Of a stretch of DNA of 64,000 nt, positions 57,703 to 64,000 are shown piece by piece. Position 1 is the first letter of the stretch, and every line of letters starts with the position of its first letter. Source of the stretch: Glycocaulis profundi (GTDB taxonomy: Bacteria; Pseudomonadota; Alphaproteobacteria; Caulobacterales; Maricaulaceae); assembly GCA_007050995.1 (NCBI GenBank), contig VJOU01000018.1, forward strand, positions 1 through 64,000, written 5' to 3'. The position numbers and the translations under genes are program-made. Below the pieces are notes generated by a model, which searched no databases, had not been told where the DNA came from, and saw only the letters and a program-made list of their open reading frames with translations.

Positions 57703-58347
57703 TCACGCCGCTTCGCCTTCGGCCTTGGTCCCGTCCGCCGCCGGGGCGGCCAGCCATTTGTCCACCAGCGCGCCGATGCGCGCCTCGATGTCGGACGCGG
57801 TGCGTTCGATGGAGCCCGCCCGCCATTCCAGCGAACAGTCGCCCGCGGCCACGTCGGGATCGGGCCGGACGCTGACCGCGCCCTCGAACCCCATCCGCTC
57901 GGCTTCCGCGACCAGGCCCTCGGCCACCGCGTCGGCCAGATCGGGCGCGACCCGGACCGACAGGCGCGGCTCGGCGCGGAGATCGGCCAGCGCCTCGCGG
58001 GCGCAGTCGAGAACCGTCTGCTCGCCATGAGCCTCGAGCGCCCGGCCCGCGATGGCGCGGGCGGCGGCGACGGCCAGCCGGGCGGCGTCCTCGCGGATGG
58101 CCGCGCTCTCGGCGTCCATCCGGCCCAGCACGACCTGCATGCGCGCGGAAATCTGTTTCAGCGCCTCGGCGGCGGCCTGGCTGGCCTTGACCGCCTCGTC
58201 CTGGCGGGCCGCGTCGGCGGCGGCTTCGGCTTTCGCCTTGACCTCGGCCTCGTTGAACACGCGCTTGATGCGCTCGCCGTCGCGCAGGACGGTGCCGTCG
58301 GGCGCGAACTCGCGGTCGAAGCCGAAGGGAACGGGTCTGGATGTCAT
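57703..58347 (-). CDS. fliH: Flagellar assembly protein FliH (FlbE-like)
   Basis: The 214-residue protein is Ala/Glu-rich with a long central helix (residues ~25-85) and a C-terminal domain (RVAPDLADAVAEGLVAEAERMGFEG, WRAGSIERTASDIEARIGALVD). Sequence alone is weakly diagnostic, but its place between fliG and fliN matches FliH/FlbE, the regulator of FliI that tethers it to the C-ring. Confidence 0.82.
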   Translation of the reverse strand: MTSRPVPFGFDREFAPDGTVLRDGERIKRVFNEAEVKAKAEAAADAARQDEAVKASQAAAEALKQISARMQVVLGRMDAESAAIREDAARLAVAAARAIAGRALEAHGEQTVLDCAREALADLRAEPRLSVRVAPDLADAVAEGLVAEAERMGFEGAVSVRPDPDVAAGDCSLEWRAGSIERTASDIEARIGALVDKWLAAPAADGTKAEGEAA

Positions 58348-58360
58348 CGCTTCGGCCTCC

Positions 58361-59404
58361 CTAGTAGATCAGCTCGTCTTCGCCGCCGCCCTCGGCGAGC
58401 AGGATTTCGCCCTGCGCGGCCAGGTCCTTGGCGCGGTTGACCATGCCCTGCTGGGCGCCTTCGACGTCCTTCAGACGGACCGGGCCCATATTGGCCATGT
58501 CCTCGCGCAGGATCTTCGCCGCGCGCTCGCTCATGTTGGAGAAGAACAGGTCGCGCAGGGCGTCCGACGCGCCCTTGAGCGCCAGCCCGAGCTGGTCCTT
58601 GTCGGTGGCCCGCAGCAAGGTCTGCACCCCTTGCGGGTCCAGCTTGCCCAGATCCTCGAAGACGAACATCAGCGAGCGGATCTTCTCCGCCGAATCCCGG
58701 TTGCGCTCTTCGAGATTGGTCAGGAAGCGCGCCTCGGTCTGGCGGTCGAAATGGTTGAAGATGTCCGCCATCAGCTCGTGGCTGTCCTGCTTGGACGTCC
58801 GGGCGAGGTTGGACATGAACTCGGTGCGCAGGGTCGCCTCGATCTTGTCGAGTATCTCGCGCTGGACGGGCTCCATGCGCAGCATCCGCATCACCACTTC
58901 CAGCGAGAAATCCTCAGGCAGCGAGCCGAGCACGCGCGCGGCGTGGTCGGTGCGGACCTTCGACAGGACCACCGCGACCGTCTGGGGGTATTCGTTCTTG
59001 AGATAGTTGGCGAGCACCACCTCGTTCACATTGCCCAGCTTGTCCCACATGGTCCGGCCGGCGGGACCGCGCAGCTCCTCCATGATGGAGTCCACCCGGT
59101 CCTCGTCCAGGAAGCTGGAGAGCAGGCGCTGGGTGCGCTCGATGGAGCCCATGATCGAGCCGGTCGAGGACATCGAGCCGACGAACTCGATGATGAGCTT
59201 CTCCACCGCCGACGCGGTGACGTTGCCCAGATTGGCCATGGCCTGGGAGACGACGCGCATCTCCTCCTCGTCCATCATCTCCCACAGCGGCGCCTGCTCC
59301 TCGCCGAGCGCCATCAGGATCACGGCGGCCTTCTCCGGCCCCTCCAGCTTGGAGGGATCGTCGATGGTGCGACGGCCGTTGGGGGCGAGGGCTGCGACAG
59401 CCAT
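58361..59404 (-). CDS. fliG: Flagellar motor switch protein FliG
   Basis: The 347-residue protein has the N-terminal FliF-binding domain ([20 protein letters not shown]), the middle EHPQ-type region here reading [14 protein letters not shown], and the C-terminal torque helix with charged residues ([25 protein letters not shown]). It is the rotor part that contacts stator units. It overlaps fliF by one base. Confidence 0.97.
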   Translation of the reverse strand: MAVAALAPNGRRTIDDPSKLEGPEKAAVILMALGEEQAPLWEMMDEEEMRVVSQAMANLGNVTASAVEKLIIEFVGSMSSTGSIMGSIERTQRLLSSFLDEDRVDSIMEELRGPAGRTMWDKLGNVNEVVLANYLKNEYPQTVAVVLSKVRTDHAARVLGSLPEDFSLEVVMRMLRMEPVQREILDKIEATLRTEFMSNLARTSKQDSHELMADIFNHFDRQTEARFLTNLEERNRDSAEKIRSLMFVFEDLGKLDPQGVQTLLRATDKDQLGLALKGASDALRDLFFSNMSERAAKILREDMANMGPVRLKDVEGAQQGMVNRAKDLAAQGEILLAEGGGEDELIY

Positions 59405-61032
59405 CAGGTGGTCTCCCCGTGCATCCAGTTGCGCAGGATCGACATGGTCTCGTCAGGGTGGCGCTCGACGAGCTGGGAGACCTTCTTGATGGAGGACTTC
59501 TTCACCTGGCCGTCGATCTGGGCGATGTCGATGGTCTCGTCGGGGTCGTCGCCTGCGGGCAGGGCGGCGGGCAGGGCGCTGTCAGGCAGGGCGGCGGGGC
59601 CGCGGGTGGGCAGCATGGCCGGCGCGCCGGCCCCCGCCAGGGCCGGCTTGGGCCCCGCGATCACGCCGCGCACCAGCGGGCGGGCGACCAAGAGCACGAT
59701 CAGCAGCGCGGTGACGAACAGCACGGCGATCTCCGCGATCCGCAGGATGTCGCCGCGCGACAGGCCGAAGCCTTCGGTGGCGGGCGTGCCTTCGACGAGG
59801 TCGGGGCGTTCAAAGCGCATCTGGGCGACTTCGATCTGGTCGCCGCGCGCCTCGTCGATGCCTGCGGCCACCGCGGCGAGCTGGCGGATCTGGGCGATCT
59901 CCTCCTCGCTGCGGGGCTGGAACTCCCAGGCGCCGTCCTCGCCGCGCACGGCGCGCTCGTCGACCACCACCGAGACGGCGAGGCGCTGGACCCCGCCCGC
60001 CTCGACGATGCGGGTGCGGGTGGTCGAGGAGTTCTGGAAGTTCTCGATGCGCGAGTTGCGGCCGGTCTCGGCGAGCTGGGCGGGCGCTTCGCCCTGACCG
60101 TTCAGCTCGGCTTCGGGCAGATTCTCAGTGACGCTGACCGCGCCGGGATTGCGGGTGGGCTCGCGGGTGAATTCGTCCACCGTCTCGCGGCTGAGGCGCA
60201 CCTGGCCGTCGGGGTCGTAAGTCTGGCTCTGCTCGGTCAGGCTCTCGCGGTTCAGGTCCGCGGTGACCACCACCCGGGCCGCGCCGGAGCCGACCACGCC
60301 CTCGACCACGTCGCGGACCTTGTCGCGCAGGGAGCGCTCCACGCCCTCGCGGCGGCCCTCCAGCGCGATCAGGGAGGCGCCGTCGCCGTCGGTGGGGCCG
60401 GCCAGCATGCGGCCGCGGTCGTCCGCGATGGTGATGCGGTTGGCCGCCAGACCCGGCACGGCGGTGGCGACCAGATTGCGGATGGTCTCCACCTGCCCGT
60501 CTGAAATATCTGACCGCAGGGTGACGATCACGCTGCCCGACGCTTCCTGCTGGTCGCGGCGGAACAGCTGGCGTTCGGGCAGGGAGAGGTGGACCCGTGC
60601 CGAAGCGATCGAGGACAGGGTGTTGATGGAGCGGGCCAACTCGCCTTCGAGCGCGCGCTTGGCGTTCATGTTCTGAACGAAGCTGGTCGCGCCCAGCGCG
60701 TCGGATTCGTCGAAGATCTCATAGCCCACCGAGCCGAAGCCCAGCGCGCCGCCCGAGGCCACGCGCATGCGCGCCTCGTCAACGCGGCGGCGGTCCACAT
60801 AGACCGCCGTGCCGCCCTCGCGCAGGGTGTAGGGGATGTTGGACTGGCCCAGCCGCTCGGTGACCGAAGCGGCGTCCTCGGTCTGCAGGCCGGAGAAGAG
60901 CAGCGCCTCGCGCGAGCCGTTCATGCTCATGGTGAACAGCACCAGAGCCACGGCCACGCCCGCGGTGAGGCCGAAAATCATCACCAGCCGGCCCACGCCG
61001 AACCTGCTGATCTGTTCCTGCAGCTGATTCAC
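59404..61032 (-). CDS. fliF: Flagellar MS-ring protein FliF
   Basis: The 542-residue protein forms the MS ring, the platform of flagellar assembly. It has an N-terminal TM ([20 protein letters not shown]), ring-building motifs ([39 protein letters not shown] in part), a periplasmic beta-collar region and a second TM ([21 protein letters not shown]), then the FliG-binding tail. The GTG at 61032 is chosen as start because [12 protein letters not shown] fits the family and no ATG is available upstream. A CtrA-box-like site lies 74 nt upstream. Confidence 0.95.
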   Translation of the reverse strand: MNQLQEQISRFGVGRLVMIFGLTAGVAVALVLFTMSMNGSREALLFSGLQTEDAASVTERLGQSNIPYTLREGGTAVYVDRRRVDEARMRVASGGALGFGSVGYEIFDESDALGATSFVQNMNAKRALEGELARSINTLSSIASARVHLSLPERQLFRRDQQEASGSVIVTLRSDISDGQVETIRNLVATAVPGLAANRITIADDRGRMLAGPTDGDGASLIALEGRREGVERSLRDKVRDVVEGVVGSGAARVVVTADLNRESLTEQSQTYDPDGQVRLSRETVDEFTREPTRNPGAVSVTENLPEAELNGQGEAPAQLAETGRNSRIENFQNSSTTRTRIVEAGGVQRLAVSVVVDERAVRGEDGAWEFQPRSEEEIAQIRQLAAVAAGIDEARGDQIEVAQMRFERPDLVEGTPATEGFGLSRGDILRIAEIAVLFVTALLIVLLVARPLVRGVIAGPKPALAGAGAPAMLPTRGPAALPDSALPAALPAGDDPDETIDIAQIDGQVKKSSIKKVSQLVERHPDETMSILRNWMHGETT

Positions 61033-61105
61033 TTGAAACCCCGCCCGGTCAGCCGCGCGCCGATCCGGCCCGCCCCCGCTAGGCAAGTTTTTCCCACTGT
61101 CCGCG

Positions 61106-61120
61106 TAAACGAGAGCTTAA
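61106..61120 (-). promoter_or_regulatory. CtrA-box-like site upstream of fliF
   Basis: On the minus strand TTAA-GCTCTCG-TTTA has the N7 spacing of the CtrA box with a single mismatch. It lies 74 nt before the fliF start. fliF is a CtrA-controlled class II gene in Caulobacter. Confidence 0.6.
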
Positions 61121-61153
61121 CGCCGGACGCGGCGACGCATGCGCGCCGCCGCT

Positions 61154-61168
61154 GATTCATCATGAATC
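61154..61168. repeat. 15-nt palindrome carrying two GANTC sites
   Basis: GATTCAT-C-ATGAATC is a perfect 7+1+7 inverted repeat whose ends are both GANTC methylation sites. It lies 34 nt upstream of the fliF CtrA-like box, between sciP and fliF. Confidence 0.6.
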
Positions 61169-61307
61169 TGAACAGGTTCCCGGCCAGTTGCAGCGCCGGA
61201 TGCCCTCGGGAGGGCCGCGCCGCACGGGCCATGAGGCCCGCCAGCGCGACCGCGCGCCCGGCCTCATGGCCGGAACCGAAGCCCCGATGGGGCTGAGGAC
61301 AGAAAAA

Positions 61308-61580
61308 CTAGTGCCGGTATTCCTGGATGCGCGTGGTGCGCAGGCCGGCCAGGCCGTGGCGCTCGATGGCGCGCTGCCAGGCGAGAAACTCTTCCACGGT
61401 CAGGCGATAGCGGTCGCAGGCCTCGTCAAGGCTGATCAGCCCGCCGCGCACGGCGGCGACGACTTCCGCCTTGCGGCGGATCACCCAGCGCTTGGTGGAG
61501 GGCGAGGGCAGATCAGCGAAGGTCAGCGGGCTTCCGTCCGGACCGATGACGTAGTTTTCCTTTTTCGCGCGGCGTTCCAT
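61308..61580 (-). CDS. sciP: CtrA inhibitory protein SciP (DUF1153)
   Basis: The 90-residue protein starts at 61580, where AAGGA is 9 nt upstream; the ATG at 61589 directly abuts that site. The core YVIGPDGSPLTFADLP, TKRWVIRRKAEVVAAVRGGL and LDEACDRYRLTVEEFLAWQ is what I recall of Caulobacter SciP, a small HTH protein that binds CtrA and blocks its transcription activation in swarmer cells. It sits just upstream of fliF, a CtrA target. Confidence 0.93.
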   Translation of the reverse strand: MERRAKKENYVIGPDGSPLTFADLPSPSTKRWVIRRKAEVVAAVRGGLISLDEACDRYRLTVEEFLAWQRAIERHGLAGLRTTRIQEYRH

Positions 61581-61673
61581 CCAACCCATTCCTTGTCTGA
61601 CGGCGCTTATGAACGCGCCTTTGTTGGGATGGTTTATACGCGACGGATTTTAACGACGGCCTAAGCGCCTAGG

Positions 61674-61688
61674 TAAACGCACGGTAAA
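61674..61688 (-). promoter_or_regulatory. Weak CtrA-box-like site upstream of sciP
   Basis: On the minus strand TTTA-CCGTGCG-TTTA has the N7 spacing but one mismatch in each half. It lies 93 nt before the sciP start. sciP is CtrA-activated in Caulobacter. Confidence 0.4.
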
Positions 61689-61700
61689 TCAGGGGTTTAG

Positions 61701-61736
61701 AAAAAATTCACCCCGACGGAGGGCTCCGCCGGGGTG
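61701..61736 (-). terminator. Intrinsic terminator after flgE
   Basis: On the minus strand CACCCCGGCGGA-GCCC-TCCGTCGGGGTG (12-bp stem with one G-T pair) is followed by AATTTTTT, 37 nt past the flgE stop. Confidence 0.85.
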
Positions 61737-61773
61737 TCAGTCAGGCCGGTGGGACGGCCGGGATGAGCGGTGT

Positions 61774-63168
61774 CTAGCGCTTCATCGAGATCGCCTCGGC
61801 CAGCATTTCGTCGGCCGTGGTGATGATGCGCGAGGAGGCCGAATAGGCCCGCTGGGTGATGATCAGGTTCGAGAACTCGGTGGCGATGTCCACATTGGAG
61901 TTCTCCACCGCGCGGGACTGGACCTGCCCTGAGCTGCCCGCGCCGGGCACGTTCAGGGTGAAGGTGCCCGAGTCCGGGGTGACCAGGAAGGCCGCGCCCC
62001 CCGCCGAGGCCATCCCGTTGGGATTGGTCACGGTGGCGATGGGCAGCTGGTAGATCTTCCGGGTGATGCCGTTGGTGAAGCGCGCCTCGACGAAACCGTC
62101 CGAGGTGACGTCCACGCTGGCCACCGCGCCGAAGATGGCGCCGTTCACGACCGGCGTGTTCAGGGTCGAGGGGCTGTCATACTGGGTGAAGCCCCCCGGC
62201 GTGCCCGCCGAACCCAGATCCAGGGTGATGTTCTGCGCGCCCACGCCGGTGCTGGCCGCCCAGCGCACGTCGCCGGGGTTGAGCGCAGCGGCGTTGTCGG
62301 ATGACAGGAAGCTGAGATCGGACGGCAGGGTGGTGGCGGCGGAATTGATCTGGCCGTTGGTGTCGAAGGCCAGGATGCCCGTGGCGATCTGGCCCGAGTT
62401 GAGGCCCGCGCCGGTCTCCACGTCGGTGGCCGGTTCGATGTGCAGCTCGGCGTGCCACTGGTTGGCGGTGGTCGATTTCAGGATCGACAGGGTCAGGGTG
62501 CGCACGCCCCCCTGGCTGTCATAGATCTGCAGAGAGTGCTGGAAGTCGGCCTCCACCGCGCCCGAGGCCATGTTGAAGGCGGGGTCGGCCGGATCATAGG
62601 TGGCCGCGTCGGGGGACACCGACTGGCTGGCCTGCAGGTTGGCGTTCAGGCGGATGGAGGAGGTCGCCTCCGCCGCGCCGCCGATATTGGACAGGTTCAC
62701 CGCTTCCAGCCCGTTGATGTTGGTGGGGTTGGTGTTCACCGACCCGTCGGACGCCACCGGCCAGCCATACAGGTAGTGGCCCGCGTCGTTGCGCAGGAAG
62801 CCCGCCGAATCCTTGTCGAAATTGCCCGAGCGCGTGAACATCACCGGGTCGAAGCCCGTCACGTCGCTGGGATTGGGACGGACCACGAAGAAGCCGTTGC
62901 CATCGATGGCCAGGGCGGTGGTGGAGGTCGACGGGTTCAGAAGGCCTGCGGTGGAGATGTCCAGACCCGAGCGCGAGGAGGTGCCGCCCGCGGCGTACCG
63001 GGCTTCGCCCGACCCGGAGTTGATCTTGTAGTTGGGGAAAAAATTGGTTTCGACGCGCTTGTAGCCGACGGTGTTCACGTTCGCGATGTTGTCGGAAATC
63101 CCGGCCATGGCCGAGGAGTTCGCGATCAGGCCGGACGCGCCGGCGAAGAGTGCGGAGTTGATGCTCAT
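61774..63168 (-). CDS. flgE: Flagellar hook protein FlgE
   Basis: The 464-residue protein has the N-terminal rod/hook motif (SALFAGASGLIANSSAMAG..., ISDNIANVNTVGYKR), the FlgE middle (GNGFFVVRP, MFTRSGNFDKDSAGFLRN) and the C-terminal motif (NSNVDIATEFSNLIITQRAYSASSRIITTADEML). It polymerises into the curved hook. flgD lies 65 nt upstream. Confidence 0.96.
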   Translation of the reverse strand: MSINSALFAGASGLIANSSAMAGISDNIANVNTVGYKRVETNFFPNYKINSGSGEARYAAGGTSSRSGLDISTAGLLNPSTSTTALAIDGNGFFVVRPNPSDVTGFDPVMFTRSGNFDKDSAGFLRNDAGHYLYGWPVASDGSVNTNPTNINGLEAVNLSNIGGAAEATSSIRLNANLQASQSVSPDAATYDPADPAFNMASGAVEADFQHSLQIYDSQGGVRTLTLSILKSTTANQWHAELHIEPATDVETGAGLNSGQIATGILAFDTNGQINSAATTLPSDLSFLSSDNAAALNPGDVRWAASTGVGAQNITLDLGSAGTPGGFTQYDSPSTLNTPVVNGAIFGAVASVDVTSDGFVEARFTNGITRKIYQLPIATVTNPNGMASAGGAAFLVTPDSGTFTLNVPGAGSSGQVQSRAVENSNVDIATEFSNLIITQRAYSASSRIITTADEMLAEAISMKR

Positions 63169-63233
63169 GATCGAAGTCTCCAGATGAGGGCGGGGCGCGT
63201 GTCGCCGCGCCGCCGCGGGGGTTGGCGTGAGGG

Positions 63234-63986
63234 TCAGACGGCGGTTTCAGGATCCGGTTCTGGATCGGGTTCAGGTTCGATGGGAGGCGCGGACGGCGGC
63301 GGGCCGGACACGCCCTTCTCGCGCACCGCGATGACCCGCGAGGCGTAGAATTTGAGCTGGCCGATCTCCACGATCGCCTCGTCGTTGGACAGGTCGACGC
63401 CGGTGATCTCGCCGATGACGCGGATCGGGATGTCCTTGATGGTCTCGCCGTCGGTGTCGGTGGCGGCGACCGCCAGCACGTAAGGCCCGTCGGCCAGCGT
63501 GTTGCCCGAGCTGTCCTTGCCGTCCCATTCGAAGTCGTGGGCGCCCGCGCCGGGCTCGCCCTGCAGGGTGCGCACGACCCGGCCGTCCTGGTCGGAGATG
63601 GTCAGGGTCACGGTCTGGGCGTCGCGGGGCAGCTCGTACTGCCATTTGGCCGCGCCGTCCTTCAGCTCGGAGATGCTGGAGGAGACCGTGGCGACCTTGC
63701 CGATGTACTGGACCGCCGAAAGCTGGGCGCTGGCGGCCTGCAGCAGCAGCAGGTTCTCCATGGACTGGTTGGTCGCGATCTGCTGCTCGACCGAGGTGAA
63801 CTGGACGAGCTGGGAGACGAACTCGTTGGAGTCCAGCGGATCGAGCGGATCCTGGTGCCTGAGCTGGCTGGTGAGCAGCGTCAGGAAGGTGTCGAACGTG
63901 TCAGCCAGCCCCGAGCTCGCCCGTTCGGACGCGGAGTTGGCCTGCGCGCCCGCGGCGCCGCTCAGGATCGGATTGATTTCAGGCAT
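63234..63986 (-). CDS. flgD: Flagellar hook-cap assembly protein FlgD
   Basis: The 250-residue protein has the FlgD N-domain (FLTLLTSQLRHQDPLDPLDSN, QLVQFTSVEQQ), a central FnIII-like region (DQDGRVVRTLQGEPGAGAHDFEWDGKDSSG in part) and a tail of Pro-Glu-Asp repeats (EPEPDPEPDPE) that is unusual. It caps the growing hook. AAGGA lies 9 nt before the ATG; the same bases contain a TGA that may be the stop of an upstream gene (fliK in Caulobacter order), outside the window. Confidence 0.95.
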   Translation of the reverse strand: MPEINPILSGAAGAQANSASERASSGLADTFDTFLTLLTSQLRHQDPLDPLDSNEFVSQLVQFTSVEQQIATNQSMENLLLLQAASAQLSAVQYIGKVATVSSSISELKDGAAKWQYELPRDAQTVTLTISDQDGRVVRTLQGEPGAGAHDFEWDGKDSSGNTLADGPYVLAVAATDTDGETIKDIPIRVIGEITGVDLSNDEAIVEIGQLKFYASRVIAVREKGVSGPPPSAPPIEPEPDPEPDPETAV

Positions 63987-64000
63987 GGCGGGTCATCCTT

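Overview
The window is one stretch of a GC-rich alphaproteobacterial chromosome, most likely from the Caulobacterales/Maricaulales (stalked or dimorphic, flagellated marine relatives of Caulobacter). The evidence is a CtrA of exactly 231 residues with D51 and an Ala-Ala C-terminus, a ChpT phosphotransferase, the CtrA antagonist SciP, a FlbD-type sigma54 activator, the gene order fliF-fliG-fliH-fliN-flbD-flhA, clustered GANTC (CcrM) sites upstream of ctrA, and CtrA-box-like sequences in front of flagellar genes. The genus is an inference; no rRNA or tRNA gene was seen.

Layout. 1-2.2 kb: end of an unknown gene, xerD and accA. 2.2-9.2 kb (minus): an uptake cassette of S9/DPP-IV peptidase, AraC regulator, TonB receptor and DoxX protein. 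9.4-11.1 kb: a lower-GC two-gene island with a HipA-like kinase and a HIRAN-domain protein whose N-terminus looks like the HipA N-domain. 11.1-14.4 kb: methyltransferase, ComF, glutaredoxin, Nit amidase and DUF1178. 14.5-15.5 kb: a strongly AT-rich insertion with two orphan ORFs, flanked by a cut-off gene start and a gspE remnant. 16.2-20.5 kb: ZIP transporter, methyltransferase, a small membrane protein/winged-helix operon with a palindromic operator, and a polysaccharide deacetylase. 20.5-34.5 kb: housekeeping genes (ubiG, lysC, ptsP, rodZ-like, ispG, DUF3088, Spx/ArsC-like, LOG, prfA, prmC, DUF4167, clpB).

34.5-64 kb holds cell-cycle and motility genes: M23 peptidase, chpT, cheA-W-Y-B-R, a TPR protein, ctrA, a KamA-type radical SAM enzyme, fliIJ, a heme TonB receptor divergent from a DUF6607 lipoprotein with Fur-like sites between them, then on the minus strand flgD-flgE, sciP and fliFGHN-flbD-flhA-flhF-flhG. 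The genes form a coherent circuit. By homology, CckA passes phosphate through ChpT to CtrA; CtrA drives early flagellar genes and sciP; SciP feeds back on CtrA; FlbD switches on later sigma54 classes; FlhF/FlhG place the polar flagellum; the che operon steers it.

The best candidates for something undescribed are the split HipA/HIRAN module (9.4-11.1 kb), the AT-rich orphan pair (14.7-15.5 kb), the structured leader before the DUF4167 gene, and the dense GANTC/CtrA/DnaA-box region upstream of ctrA.
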